A stretch of DNA of 64,000 nt from Streptomyces umbrinus (GCF_030817415.1 NZ_JAUSZI010000002.1:5518001-5582000), one strand, 5' to 3'; positions 18,157 through 27,256 are shown, counted from the first letter of the stretch. Program-made: numbers and translations. Notes: generated from the sequence alone by a model not told the origin.

Positions 18157-19023
18157 ATGAGCAGGCTGTCTGCGCGTGAGCTGACGCTCGCGTACGAGGA
18201 CCGCACCGTGGTGCGAGAGCTGGATCTCGCGATCCCGGACGGGCGGGTGACCGTCATCGTCGGGCCCAACGCGTGCGGCAAGTCGACCACTTTGCGTGCG
18301 CTCGGGCGGCTGCTGAAGCCGAAGGGCGGGGCCGTGCTCCTGGACGGGACCTCGCTCGCCAAGCTGCCCACCAAGCGGATCGCGCAGCAGATCGGGCTGC
18401 TGCCGCAGACGCCGGTCGCCCCCGAGGCGATCACCGTCGCGGACCTCGTCTCGCGTGGCCGGCAGCCGCACCAGAGCTGGTGGCAGCAGTGGTCGGAGGC
18501 GGACGAGCGGGCCGTGACGGAGGCGATGGAGCGTACGGACGTGGCCTCGCTGGCCGAGCGGCCCGTGGACGAGCTGTCGGGCGGGCAGCGGCAGCGGGTC
18601 TGGATCGCTATGGCGCTCGCGCAGGAGACCGAACTGCTGCTCCTGGACGAGCCGACGACCTACCTCGACATCGCGCACCAGGTGGAAGTCCTGGACCTGG
18701 TACGGCAGTTGAACCATGACCGAGGCCGCACGGCCGTGGTCGTCCTGCACGACCTCAACCAGGCCGCCCGCTACGCCGACCACCTCGTCGCGATGAAGGA
18801 GGGGCAGATCGTCGCCTCCGGGACGCCGTCGGAGATCGTCACGGCCGGTCTCGTACGGGAGGTCTTCGGGCTGGAGTGCGTGGTCGTGCCGGATCCGGTG
18901 ACCGGGTCGCCGCTGGTGGTACCCGGCGCCCCGTGGCGGGGCGGCGATGCCCGTGTCCCGGCCCAGGAAGGCCGGAAAGCCCCGGAAGGCCAGGAGGACA
19001 CAGCCGCTTCCGGCACTACCTAG
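18157..19023 (+). CDS. Siderophore ABC transporter ATP-binding protein
   Basis: A 288-residue ATPase of the FepC/FecE type. The start follows GGAGGGG. It has Walker [10 protein letters not shown] (about residue 37), the signature [10 protein letters not shown] (about 140) and Walker [13 protein letters not shown], and the switch histidine lies in VVLHDLNQA. The C-terminal 40 residues are low-complexity and probably dispensable. No substrate-binding lipoprotein is encoded beside the three subunits, so one encoded elsewhere must deliver the siderophore. The last 8 bp overlap the convergent HAAS-like gene. Confidence 0.88.
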   Translation: MSRLSARELTLAYEDRTVVRELDLAIPDGRVTVIVGPNACGKSTTLRALGRLLKPKGGAVLLDGTSLAKLPTKRIAQQIGLLPQTPVAPEAITVADLVSRGRQPHQSWWQQWSEADERAVTEAMERTDVASLAERPVDELSGGQRQRVWIAMALAQETELLLLDEPTTYLDIAHQVEVLDLVRQLNHDRGRTAVVVLHDLNQAARYADHLVAMKEGQIVASGTPSEIVTAGLVREVFGLECVVVPDPVTGSPLVVPGAPWRGGDARVPAQEGRKAPEGQEDTAASGTT

Positions 19024-20014
19024 GGCGCTGCGACCGCCACACCAGGTACAGCGCCGAGGCGATGGCGGCGCCGCGCAGGACCCAGGGCCAGGTCTCGGCG
19101 ACCGCGTCGTTCATGTGGCCGTCCGCGATGGGTGTGCCCCAGCGGCCACCCGTACGGCCCCAGAGCCAGACGATGCCCGCGGTGGCGACCAGGCCGGGGA
19201 CGCCGAGGACGGCCCACTTCGACTCGGTGGGGCTGAGGCGGCGCGAGAGGTAGGCGATGAGCCAGCCGAGGCCGAGCATGACGAGGTTGCCGATGGCGGC
19301 GCCCGCGACGAGCAGGGCTGCGGCGAGCAGCAGCAGGGGGTTCGTCCAGCCGCCGCCGACGGGGCGCAGCCGGGGGACGAAACGGCGGGTCCTCTTCCCG
19401 GTCGCCGTGTCCGCCTCGGCCGCCTCGACGGGCGCCGCGGGTACGACGGGCGCCGCGGGCTTCGGTTCCGGCTCGTCCGCCTCGCGGGGCGGCGGCTTGA
19501 GCAGTTCGGGGATCTCGATGCCGCCCGTGAACCCGGGCACGCTGTCCACCGAGCCGAACGGGCTGCTCTCCACCCGCCACCAGTCGGGCTGCCCGGACCC
19601 GAGTTCCTCCGTGCTCGCGAGGTGCGGCGGGGAGGGCGCGGAGTCGGCTGTCGCGGGAACGTCCGGCTCGGCGGGACGCGGGCGGGGGACGACCCGGCGC
19701 AGGCGCTTGGCCCGCGGCTCGGGTTCCTGGGCGCGCTGGGTCGGGACGGCCGCGCGGGGCTCGGCCGGGCCCTCGCCCCCGCCGGTATCGGCGTTCGCGG
19801 CGGCGACGACCGACTCGGGGGTGCCGAGCCGTTCGAGGATGCGGCGGACCGCGGCCGGACTGTCGACGGTCGCCTTGGCCCGGCGCCGGTCGATCTCGTT
19901 GCGCAGCTCCGAGACCAGGCGCATGCGGATGCCCGAAGGCAGCTGCCGTTGCTGGGCCACGTCTCCGACACGGCTCAGATACTCGTAGACGACCTGGTCG
20001 CTCTCGATACCCAC
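19016..20014 (-). CDS. HAAS-like multi-domain membrane protein
   Basis: A 332-residue protein starting at the GTG at 20014 ([13 protein letters not shown]). Residues 1-65 ([35 protein letters not shown]) resemble the HAAS/DUF1700 helical domain that occurs in membrane signalling proteins. A long Pro/Glu-rich linker follows. Four or five hydrophobic helices begin near [15 protein letters not shown]. The function is unknown. It ends convergently with, and overlaps by 8 bp, the ABC transporter ATPase gene. Confidence 0.65.
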   Translation of the reverse strand: MGIESDQVVYEYLSRVGDVAQQRQLPSGIRMRLVSELRNEIDRRRAKATVDSPAAVRRILERLGTPESVVAAANADTGGGEGPAEPRAAVPTQRAQEPEPRAKRLRRVVPRPRPAEPDVPATADSAPSPPHLASTEELGSGQPDWWRVESSPFGSVDSVPGFTGGIEIPELLKPPPREADEPEPKPAAPVVPAAPVEAAEADTATGKRTRRFVPRLRPVGGGWTNPLLLLAAALLVAGAAIGNLVMLGLGWLIAYLSRRLSPTESKWAVLGVPGLVATAGIVWLWGRTGGRWGTPIADGHMNDAVAETWPWVLRGAAIASALYLVWRSQRPR

Positions 20015-20281
20015 GAAGTCCCCTCCGGGGCGGGTGCGTCGAATACCCCGTGGGACGACGTTAGCGCAGGGGGATGGGCACGGACGCGGGTCAGGTCGGC
20101 TCGCACACGCGTCGAGGGCGAGGTCCGCCCTCGGAACCCTCAATCCCCCGGATCACACAATTCCCTTGACCGGCCGAGCAGTTGACCGGGAGGCCAGGGT
20201 GACCAGTGCGGGTGGAGTGTCGCCCGGGGTGGCGTGATCCTCCTGACGATGTTCGTTCCGTGGCCGTCCGGGAAGCGTTCC

Positions 20282-20325
20282 GTCCGCCCGGTGTCCGCCC
20301 GGCATCCATCCGGCATCCGCCCGGT
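20282..20325 (+). repeat. Four tandem 11-bp repeats upstream of the helicase-associated gene
   Basis: Four consecutive 11-mers: GTCCGCCCGGT, GTCCGCCCGGC, ATCCATCCGGC and ATCCGCCCGGT. They lie 64 bp before the start of the next gene, within the 374-bp gap 20015-20388. The rest of that gap holds no recognisable gene or common repeat. The 11-bp period, near one helical turn, would suit binding sites on one face of the DNA. Confidence 0.5.
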
Positions 20326-20388
20326 ACACGGGTTCCGGGCCCTGGCAGACGGCCCCTGGCGGGCCCGCCACCCGCTACCGTTGAGCGG

Positions 20389-22968
20389 ATGAGCAGCGAT
20401 GAGAAGCAGGTGGCCCCGCGGTCCCTCGCGGAGGCGCTCCGCGCGAAGGACGACGGTTCCCTCGCCGCGCTGCTGCGCGCCCGCCCGGACCTCATCACGC
20501 CCGTCCCCACCGATCTCACGCAGCTCGCCACCCGTGCCGGCACCCGCGCCTCGGTGATCCGCGCCCTGGAGCGCCTGGACCGGTTCACGCTCCAGACGGC
20601 GGAGGCGCTGGCGGTGGCCCCGGAGCCGGCGGACCGCGGGACGCTCCTGGCGCTGCTGGCCGGCGACGAGAACGACCCCGCGGTCGTCGGGGCGTTCCCG
20701 CACGCCCTGGCCGCCCTGCGCGAACAGGCTCTGGTGTGGGGCCCGGACGACCGGCTCCGCCTGGTCCGCACGGCCCGCGAGCTGCTCGCGCCCTCGCCGC
20801 AGCACCCGTCCCCGACAGGTCTCGGGCCGACGGTCGCGGAGGCCACGTCGGGCATGTCCCCGGGCCGGATCCAGGAGATCCTCACGGCGGCGGGGCTGCC
20901 CACGACGCACGACGCGGTGTCGGCGGTGGCTTCCCTGACCGGCCTCTTCACCGACCGCGCCCGGATGGCGGACCTGCTCGGCGCGGCCCCGCCGGACTCC
21001 CTGGACGTCCTGTCCCGGCTGGTCTGGGGTCCTCCCTACGGCCAGGTGACCGCCGATCCCGCCTCGCGGCTGCGCTGGCTCCTGGACCGCGGCCTGCTGC
21101 TGCCGACGGCGCCCGGCACGGTCGTACTGCCCCGCGAGGTCGCCCTCCACCTCCGGGCGGGCCGCGCCCATCGCGACACCCAGCCCCTGCCACCGGCGGT
21201 CGAGCCCGCCGCCACGCACCGTCCACAGGTTGTGGACACGACGGCGGCCGGCCAGGCGTACACCTCGCTCGCGACCATCGAGGAGCTGCTGAAGGACTGG
21301 GACGAGGGCGGCCCGACCGTCCTGCGCGCGGGCGGCCTGAGCGTACGGGACCTCAAGCGCACCGCCGTGGCCCTGGACGTCCCGGAGCCGGTCGCCGCCT
21401 TCTGGGTCGAACTCGCCTACGCGGCAGGCCTGTTGGCGTCGGACGGCGAGGCCGACGAGCGGTACGCGGCGACTCCGGCGTACGACGAGTGGCTGGAGCT
21501 CCCGGCGGCCGCGCGCTGGACGCGGCTGGCCACGGCCTGGCTGTCCGCCACCCGCACGGCGGGCGTGATCGGCGGCCGGGACGCCAAGGAGCGCACGCTC
21601 TCCGCGCTGGGCCCGGGCATCGACCGCTCGGCCGCGCCCGAGGTCCGCCACCGCGTCCTGACACTCCTCGCCGCACTCCCCGAGGGCGCCTCCGCGTCCC
21701 CCGACTCCCTCGTCGCCCGCCTCCACTGGGAGCGCGCGCTGCGCGGGGCCGCCTCCTCGGACGACCTGCGGGCCCGGCTCGCCCGGTGGACGCTGTCCGA
21801 AGCGGAGTCGCTGGGGATCACCGGGCGGGGGGCGCTGTCGGCGCACGGGCGGGCGCTGATCGGGGCGCAGCCGAGCGCGGCCGCCCCGGAAGCGAGGACG
21901 GGGACGGGGATGGAGCCGGGGACGGAGCCGGGCTCCGGTCCGGGAGACAAGCTCCCCGTCCACCACCACAGGCACCACCCCGCGCCCCCTCCGCAGCCCC
22001 GCTCGGCCGCCGAGCTGGCCTCCGCCGCCGCCCGCGCCGACAAGCTGCTCGCGCCCCTGCTCCCCGAGCCCCTCGACCACGTCCTCCTTCAGGCGGACCT
22101 GACGGCGGTGGCCCCCGGCCCGCTGCAACGCCCGCTCGCGGACACGCTGGACGTCCTCGCGGACGTGGAGTCGAAGGGCGGGGCGACGGTGTACCGCTTC
22201 ACGCCGGGCTCCGTCCGCCGGGCCCTGGACGCGGGCCGCTCGGCCTCGGACCTGCACGCCTTCCTCTCCGAGCACTCCCGTACACCGGTTCCGCAGCCGC
22301 TCACCTACCTGATCGACGACGTGGCGCGCAGGCACGGCCATCTGCGGATCGGCTCGGCGTCGGCGTACGTCCGCTGCGACGACGACGCCCTGCTGAACGA
22401 GATCATCGCCGACAAGCGCTCCCAGGGGCTGCGTCTGCGCCGTCTCGCGCCCACGGTGCTGGCCGCGCAGGCCGACCCGGCGACGCTGCTCGAAGGGCTG
22501 CGGTCGATGGGCTTCGCCCCGGCCGCCGAGTCCGCCGAGGGCGACGTACTGATCACCCGTGCGCACGCCCATCGCACGCCCCCGCGCACGGCGCCCGAGC
22601 CGGTCCCGGACGGTCCGCCGTCCCCCGACACCACCCTGCTGGGCGCCGCGATCCGGGCCATCCGCGCGGGCGACCTGGCCTCCACGACCCCGCACAAGCC
22701 CACCGCCGCCGCTCCCGGACGGAACGGCACGCTCCCGCGCACCACCTCCGCCGAGACCCTCGCGACCATGCAGGCCGCCGTCCTCACCGGCGACACCCTC
22801 TGGATCGGGTACGTGAACGCCGAGGGCTCCGCCAGCCAGCGCGTCATCGCCCCGATCAAGGTGGAGGGCGGCTTCGTGACGGCGTACGACCACACCGCGG
22901 ACGAGGTCCGTACATACCCGCTGCACCGCGTGACGGGCGTCGCGGAGCTGGCGGACGAGCAGGCCTGA
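20389..22968 (+). CDS. XPB-associated helicase C-terminal and WYL-like domain protein
   Basis: An 859-residue protein related to the one encoded beside XPB in mycobacteria. The N-terminal half is helical, with winged-helix-like blocks. A low-complexity linker runs at about residues 495-535. An XPB/Ssl2-like domain follows (VLLQADLTAVAPGPL, about 565, and YLIDDVARRHGHLRIG). The C-terminal 60 residues (LWIGYVNAEGS, IAPIKVEGGFVTAYD) look like a WYL ligand- or nucleic-acid-binding domain. It has no Walker motifs, so it is not itself an ATPase. A partner role for the XPB helicase encoded at 25232 is likely from family context. Confidence 0.75.
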   Translation: MSSDEKQVAPRSLAEALRAKDDGSLAALLRARPDLITPVPTDLTQLATRAGTRASVIRALERLDRFTLQTAEALAVAPEPADRGTLLALLAGDENDPAVVGAFPHALAALREQALVWGPDDRLRLVRTARELLAPSPQHPSPTGLGPTVAEATSGMSPGRIQEILTAAGLPTTHDAVSAVASLTGLFTDRARMADLLGAAPPDSLDVLSRLVWGPPYGQVTADPASRLRWLLDRGLLLPTAPGTVVLPREVALHLRAGRAHRDTQPLPPAVEPAATHRPQVVDTTAAGQAYTSLATIEELLKDWDEGGPTVLRAGGLSVRDLKRTAVALDVPEPVAAFWVELAYAAGLLASDGEADERYAATPAYDEWLELPAAARWTRLATAWLSATRTAGVIGGRDAKERTLSALGPGIDRSAAPEVRHRVLTLLAALPEGASASPDSLVARLHWERALRGAASSDDLRARLARWTLSEAESLGITGRGALSAHGRALIGAQPSAAAPEARTGTGMEPGTEPGSGPGDKLPVHHHRHHPAPPPQPRSAAELASAAARADKLLAPLLPEPLDHVLLQADLTAVAPGPLQRPLADTLDVLADVESKGGATVYRFTPGSVRRALDAGRSASDLHAFLSEHSRTPVPQPLTYLIDDVARRHGHLRIGSASAYVRCDDDALLNEIIADKRSQGLRLRRLAPTVLAAQADPATLLEGLRSMGFAPAAESAEGDVLITRAHAHRTPPRTAPEPVPDGPPSPDTTLLGAAIRAIRAGDLASTTPHKPTAAAPGRNGTLPRTTSAETLATMQAAVLTGDTLWIGYVNAEGSASQRVIAPIKVEGGFVTAYDHTADEVRTYPLHRVTGVAELADEQA

Positions 22969-23185
22969 GGCAGTCCCCGTCGGGAAGAGCACCCCACTGC
23001 CGGCCGGACGTCCACCCCCGTCTCACTCGTCCGGGTGTACGCGGCGGTTCATGCACGCCACGCCGGACGCTTCCCACCCATGAGGGACCTTCGGGGTCCT
23101 CCCGCATCGCGGCGTGAGTCGCGGGGCAGCCACTGGACGTCCTGATCGGGCACCCGCCTGATCACACAAACCAGGAGGTACTCCC

Positions 23186-23302
23186 ATGCGCACTGCTCGC
23201 CGTGTCGCCACCGTTCTGATCGGCACCGCCGCGCTGCTCGGCGCACTCGCGTCACAGGCCGCCGCGATCGGTATCGATCTCGGCGGGGGCCTGACCCTCT
23301 GA
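23186..23302 (+). CDS. Tiny secreted peptide (38 aa)
   Basis: A 38-codon gene preceded by AGGAGG 6 bp upstream. The product has a basic start (MRTARR), a hydrophobic stretch and a probable cleavage site at SQA-AA, leaving a mature tail of roughly 13 residues (IGIDLGGGLTL at the end). It is followed by a strong terminator. The excellent ribosome-binding site and own terminator argue it is real. The role is unknown; small exported peptides of this kind could be signals, toxins or wall components. Confidence 0.6.
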   Translation: MRTARRVATVLIGTAALLGALASQAAAIGIDLGGGLTL

Positions 23303-23331
23303 GGACGCCCCCGCACGCCCAGCACGCCCCG

Positions 23332-23363
23332 CGGGCCGGACTCGGCATCCCGAGTCCGGCCCG
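23332..23363 (+). terminator. Rho-independent-like terminator after the peptide gene
   Basis: Perfect 14-bp arms (CGGGCCGGACTCGG and its complement) with a CATC tetraloop, 29 bp past the stop of the 38-residue peptide gene. It separates the two small secreted-protein genes. Confidence 0.75.
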
Positions 23364-23420
23364 TCCCCTCCGAGGGCCCCCACCCCCGCTCAGCAGCGTC
23401 AGAAAGGCCTCAGAAACCCC

Positions 23421-23654
23421 ATGCGTTCCACGCTCCGGACCCGCACCGCGACCGGCACCGCGATCCGTACCGCCGCCACGGCCACGCTCTTCGCCTCGGC
23501 CGCGCTCATCGGCGTGCTCGCCCCGCAGGCCGCCGCCGCGCAGCCCGCGCTGCCGCTGCCCATCCCGGTCGCCGCCGTCGAACCGCTCGTCACCGAGGGG
23601 GTCACCGTCGAGGGACCGCTGGTCAACAACATCACTCTGCCCACGCTGAAGTAG
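23421..23654 (+). CDS. Small secreted protein (77 aa)
   Basis: A 77-residue protein with a Thr/Ala-rich, basic N-terminus and a signal peptide probably ending at AAA-AQ (about residues 39-40). The mature part of about 35 residues is Pro/Val-rich (LPLPIPVAAVEPLV) and has no cysteine. The mature segment reads like a short surface or spore-coat type peptide, but no family is recognised. Its last 23 bp overlap the end of the convergent UPF0114-IstB fusion gene. Confidence 0.6.
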   Translation: MRSTLRTRTATGTAIRTAATATLFASAALIGVLAPQAAAAQPALPLPIPVAAVEPLVTEGVTVEGPLVNNITLPTLK

Positions 23655-25119
23655 CCCGGCGCATCCGGTAGCTGTCCCCTTCGAGGCGGACGATCTCCGC
23701 GTGGTGCGCGAGGCGGTCGACCATCGCGGGGGCGGCGCCGCCGAAGATCTCGTCCCAGCGGCCGAGCGGGCGGTCGCCGGTCACGATCAGCGAGGACCGC
23801 TCGTAGCGGTGCGCGACGAGCTGGAAGAAGAGGTGGGCGGTGTCCGCGTCGAACGGGGTGTAGCCGACCTCGTCCACGATCAGCAGCGGGTGGGCGTCCA
23901 GCGCGGCCAGCTCCTCGGCGAGCCGCCCCGCCGTCCGCGCCTCCGTCAGCCTCGCGGCCCACTGCGCGGCGGTCGCGAACAGCACCTGGTGACCCGCCTG
24001 GCAGGCCCGCACACCGAGGCCGACGGCGAGATGCGTCTTGCCGGTGCCGGGCGGCCCCACGAACACCACGTTCCGCCGCGCGGCGACGAAGTCCAGCTTC
24101 CCGAGCCGGGCCAGCACCTCCCGGTCGAAGTCCCGCGGATGATCCTCGTCGAACTCCTCCAACTGCTTCCGGGACGGAAAACGCGCGGCACGGATGCGGG
24201 TCTCGGCCCCCGTTTCGTAGGAGGAGTTCTCGTACGGGGACGAGGACAGGTACGAATCCGCCGCCTGGGCCGGAATCGGGACCGGGCTCGAAACCGGGGC
24301 CGGGGCCCGCGTGGCCGCCGCCGAGGTCGAGAACTCGGCCGGGACGGACGTCGAGGCGGAACACCCCCCGTCGGCTCCGCCCTGCCCCTGCGCCGGCCCG
24401 TGCCCCTTGTGCGAGCGGTCCCCGTGCTCCGCCATCGGCCCCGACATGTACGCCAGGATCGCCGCCGAGGCGATGAAGGCCATGTGGATCACCGTCCCCC
24501 ACAGCAGCGAGTGCTGCGAGGTGTGGTGCACGTCCACGAACATCTGGAGCAGGTGGACGGAGGAGATGCCCACGATGGCGGTGGCGAGCTTCACCTTCAG
24601 GACGTTGGAGTTGACGTGCGAGAGCCATTCCGGCTGGTCACGGTGGCCCTGGAGACCGATGCGGGAGACGAAGGTCTCGTACCCCCCGACGATCACCATG
24701 ATCAGCAGGTTCGCGATCATGACGACGTCGACCAGCTTCAGCACGGCGAGCATGACGTACGTCTCGTTCGCCTGACCGGTCACGCACCGGAGAATTAAAT
24801 TCCACAGCTCGTTGAAGAACTTGTAGACGTACACGCCCTGCGCGGCCACCAGCCCGAAGTAGAGCGGGGCCTGCAGCCAGCGGGTGGCGAAGAGGGCGTA
24901 CCCGAGCGTGGTGGACGGCTGGGACACGACGGGCAGCGGAACAGTCGGTGAGGCCGGCGGGGGCGCGTGCGGCGGGGCATGGATGTGGCTGTGACCGGGT
25001 CCGGACAACGGTGGCTCTCCCTGGGCGGTGACCTGGGGCAGTGACCTGCGGGGATCGCCATTCTTCGGGTCCACGGCCGTAAATCTGAATTCCCACCACT
25101 CATTGGAATGAATAGACAT
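23632..25119 (-). CDS. UPF0114 (YqhA) membrane protein fused to an IstB-type AAA ATPase
   Basis: An uninterrupted frame of 495 residues. Residues 72-230 match UPF0114/YqhA, with four membrane helices and blocks such as APLYFGLVAAQGVYVYKFF. Residues 231-305 are a low-complexity linker. Residues 306-490 match the ATPase of IS21-family IstB helpers: ETRIRAARFPSRKQL, Walker A GPPGTGKT (355-362) and Walker B LLIVDEVGY (412-420). The usual VTSNKP sensor reads VTGDRP. The N-terminal IstA-interacting part of IstB is missing, and the tail ends early (SYRMRRATSAWAE). No IstA gene is present. Start codon uncertain: no good ribosome-binding site precedes the ATG at 25119. A domesticated transposon ATPase tethered to the membrane is the best reading. 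Confidence 0.75.
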   Translation of the reverse strand: MSIHSNEWWEFRFTAVDPKNGDPRRSLPQVTAQGEPPLSGPGHSHIHAPPHAPPPASPTVPLPVVSQPSTTLGYALFATRWLQAPLYFGLVAAQGVYVYKFFNELWNLILRCVTGQANETYVMLAVLKLVDVVMIANLLIMVIVGGYETFVSRIGLQGHRDQPEWLSHVNSNVLKVKLATAIVGISSVHLLQMFVDVHHTSQHSLLWGTVIHMAFIASAAILAYMSGPMAEHGDRSHKGHGPAQGQGGADGGCSASTSVPAEFSTSAAATRAPAPVSSPVPIPAQAADSYLSSSPYENSSYETGAETRIRAARFPSRKQLEEFDEDHPRDFDREVLARLGKLDFVAARRNVVFVGPPGTGKTHLAVGLGVRACQAGHQVLFATAAQWAARLTEARTAGRLAEELAALDAHPLLIVDEVGYTPFDADTAHLFFQLVAHRYERSSLIVTGDRPLGRWDEIFGGAAPAMVDRLAHHAEIVRLEGDSYRMRRATSAWAE

Positions 25120-25203
25120 CCAGTAGGACAGGACGGGGCGTCACCCGGTTCGAGGCGTGCCGCGTGGACGATCAGGCACACTGGACGTTTGGCCGTGCAC
25201 ACC

Positions 25204-25215
25204 GCACAGCTGTGC
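25204..25215. promoter_or_regulatory. Palindrome GCACAGCTGTGC before the XPB gene
   Basis: A perfect 12-bp palindrome, 16 bp upstream of the XPB start and within the divergent promoter region shared with the UPF0114-IstB gene. It does not look like the Streptomyces LexA box (GAAC-N4-GTTC). The regulator is unknown. Confidence 0.35.
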
Positions 25216-25231
25216 AGAAGGGGACGCACGC

Positions 25232-26875
25232 GTGAATGGTCCACTCATCGTCCAGTCCGACAAGACGCTGCTCCTGGAGGTCGACCACGAGCTGGCCGAC
25301 GAGTGCCGTCGTTCCATCGCACCCTTCGCCGAGCTGGAGCGGGCGCCGGAGCACATCCACACGTACCGGCTGACGCCGCTGGGGCTGTGGAACGCGCGCG
25401 CGGCCGGGCACGACGCCGAGCAGGTCGTCGACGCGCTCGTGCAGTACAGCCGCTACCCGGTGCCGCACGCGCTGCTGGTCGACATCGCCGAGACGATGGA
25501 CCGCTACGGACGCCTGACGCTGAGCAAGGACCCGGCGCACGGACTCGTCCTCACGACCACCGACCGGCCCGTGCTGGAGGAGATCCTCCGCTCCAAGCGC
25601 GTCATTCCGCTGGTCGGCGCCCGGATCGACCCCGACACGGTCGCCGTGCACCCCTCCGAGCGCGGCCAGATCAAGCAGACGCTGCTCAGGCTGGGCTGGC
25701 CCGCCGAGGACCTCGCCGGGTACGTGGACGGCGAGGCGCACCCCATCGAGCTGGCCGAGGACGGCTGGGCGCTGCGGCCGTACCAGAAGCAGGCCGTGGA
25801 GAACTTCTGGCACGGCGGGTCAGGGGTGGTCGTACTCCCCTGTGGCGCCGGAAAGACACTGGTCGGCGCAGGGTCCATGGCCCAGGCGAAGGCCACGACC
25901 CTGATCCTCGTCACGAACACCGTCTCCGCCCGGCAGTGGAAGCACGAGCTGGTGAAGCGGACCTCGCTGACCGAGGAGGAGATCGGGGAGTACAGCGGTA
26001 CGCGGAAGGAGATCCGCCCGGTCACCATCGCGACGTACCAGGTCCTGACGACGAAGCGGAAGGGTGTCTATCCGCACCTGGAGCTGTTCGACTCCCGCGA
26101 CTGGGGTCTGATCGTCTACGACGAGGTGCATCTGCTGCCCGCGCCGGTCTTCAAGTTCACGGCGGACCTTCAGGCGCGTCGGCGGCTCGGTCTGACGGCC
26201 ACGCTGGTGCGGGAGGACGGCCGTGAGTCGGACGTGTTCTCGCTGATCGGCCCGAAGCGGTTCGACGCTCCCTGGAAGGAGATCGAGGCGCAGGGGTACA
26301 TCGCGCCCGCGGACTGCGTGGAGGTCCGCGTCAATCTCACGGACGCCGAGCGGCTCGCGTACGCGACCGCCGAGACGGAGGAGAAGTACCGCTTCTGCGC
26401 GACGACCGCGACGAAGCGGAAGGTGACGGAGGCGCTGGTGCGGCGGTTCGCCGGGCAGCAGATCCTTGTCATCGGGCAGTACATCGACCAGCTCGACGAG
26501 CTGGGCGAGCACCTGGACGCGCCTGTCATCAAGGGTGAGACGTCGAACGCGCAGCGCGAGAAGCTCTTCGAGGCGTTTCGGCAGGGCGAGATCAGTGTGC
26601 TCGTGGTGTCGAAGGTGGCGAACTTCTCGATCGACCTGCCGGAGGCGACCGTCGCGATCCAGGTGTCGGGGACGTTCGGGTCCCGGCAGGAGGAGGCGCA
26701 GCGGCTCGGGCGGGTGCTGCGGCCGAAGGCCGACGGGCACCAGGCGCACTTCTACTCGGTGGTGGCTCGGGACACGATCGATCAGGACTTCGCTGCGCAT
26801 CGACAGCGGTTCCTGGCTGAGCAGGGGTATGCGTATCGCATCGTGGATGCGGATGAGTTGCTTGCGGACAGTTGA
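25232..26875 (+). CDS. XPB-type DNA repair helicase
   Basis: A 547-residue superfamily 2 helicase of the bacterial XPB/ERCC3 class, a 3'-5' DNA helicase. The GTG at 25232 gives VNGPLIVQSDK, the usual start. The N-terminal damage-recognition-like part spans residues 1-170. Walker A CGAGKT is at about 204, DEVH at about 297, and motif III is LTATLV. Motif VI is QRLGRVLRP. Bacterial XPB proteins are implicated in DNA unwinding, but their repair role is less clear than in eukaryotes. In mycobacteria the gene sits directly beside the relative of the 20389 gene; here about 2.3 kb separates them. Confidence 0.9.
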   Translation: MNGPLIVQSDKTLLLEVDHELADECRRSIAPFAELERAPEHIHTYRLTPLGLWNARAAGHDAEQVVDALVQYSRYPVPHALLVDIAETMDRYGRLTLSKDPAHGLVLTTTDRPVLEEILRSKRVIPLVGARIDPDTVAVHPSERGQIKQTLLRLGWPAEDLAGYVDGEAHPIELAEDGWALRPYQKQAVENFWHGGSGVVVLPCGAGKTLVGAGSMAQAKATTLILVTNTVSARQWKHELVKRTSLTEEEIGEYSGTRKEIRPVTIATYQVLTTKRKGVYPHLELFDSRDWGLIVYDEVHLLPAPVFKFTADLQARRRLGLTATLVREDGRESDVFSLIGPKRFDAPWKEIEAQGYIAPADCVEVRVNLTDAERLAYATAETEEKYRFCATTATKRKVTEALVRRFAGQQILVIGQYIDQLDELGEHLDAPVIKGETSNAQREKLFEAFRQGEISVLVVSKVANFSIDLPEATVAIQVSGTFGSRQEEAQRLGRVLRPKADGHQAHFYSVVARDTIDQDFAAHRQRFLAEQGYAYRIVDADELLADS

Positions 26876-26910
26876 GTGAGGGGTTCGTGGGGAGGGGTTC
26901 GGTTCGTCGG

Positions 26911-27062
26911 GAGGGTGCGGGTCGGTGGGGGCTGGTCGCGCAGTTCCCCGCGCCCCTGAAAGCCCGTGGCCGAGGCCGGTTCACCACGTGCCGGCCGTCG
27001 TTGGTCGCTCGCGCAGTTCCCCGCGCCCCTAAAAAACTGCGCCGTTCCCCGCGCCCCTTTCG
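26911..27062 (-). repeat. Three inverted REP-like elements
   Basis: Inverted copies at about 26918-26958 and 27007-27031 and a partial copy at 27040-27066 (CGCCGTTCCCCGCGCCCC). They fill most of the gap between the XPB gene and the 62-residue protein gene. Confidence 0.8.
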
Positions 27063-27067
27063 GGGCG

Positions 27068-27256
27068 CTACCGGCGGCGTACGCCTGCTTCCTCTTCGTA
27101 TTCGCCTAGGAGGACCACGCCCATCGCGGCGCTGGCGAAGACCTTGATGGCGCGGAGGGTGTCGCCGAGGCGGTGGCGGTGGCTGCCGTGGAGGGCGGTG
27201 GCTCCCGGGGGTGGGCCGGGACTGACGGAGGCTGGGGTGAAGGTCGCTGTGCTCAT
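27068..27256 (-). CDS. Small conserved hypothetical protein (62 aa)
   Basis: A 62-residue protein starting at MSTATFTPA (ATG at 27256). Residues 30-52 (LGDTLRAIKVFASAAMGVVLLG) form one amphipathic to hydrophobic helix, followed by an acidic then basic tail (EYEEEAGVRRR). A peripheral membrane or single-pass protein is possible. It is divergent from the HelD gene, and the operators at 27344-27383 lie between them. The function is unknown. Confidence 0.55.
   Translation of the reverse strand: MSTATFTPASVSPGPPPGATALHGSHRHRLGDTLRAIKVFASAAMGVVLLGEYEEEAGVRRR

Noticed and set aside
23632..24720. Intact IS21-family insertion sequence
   Set aside because: Only the IstB ATPase domain is present. There is no istA, no terminal inverted repeats were seen, and the domain is joined in frame to a membrane protein.
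25204..25215. LexA/SOS box before the XPB helicase
   Set aside because: GCACAGCTGTGC does not have the GAAC-N4-GTTC pattern of Streptomyces LexA sites. Kept only as an unassigned palindrome.
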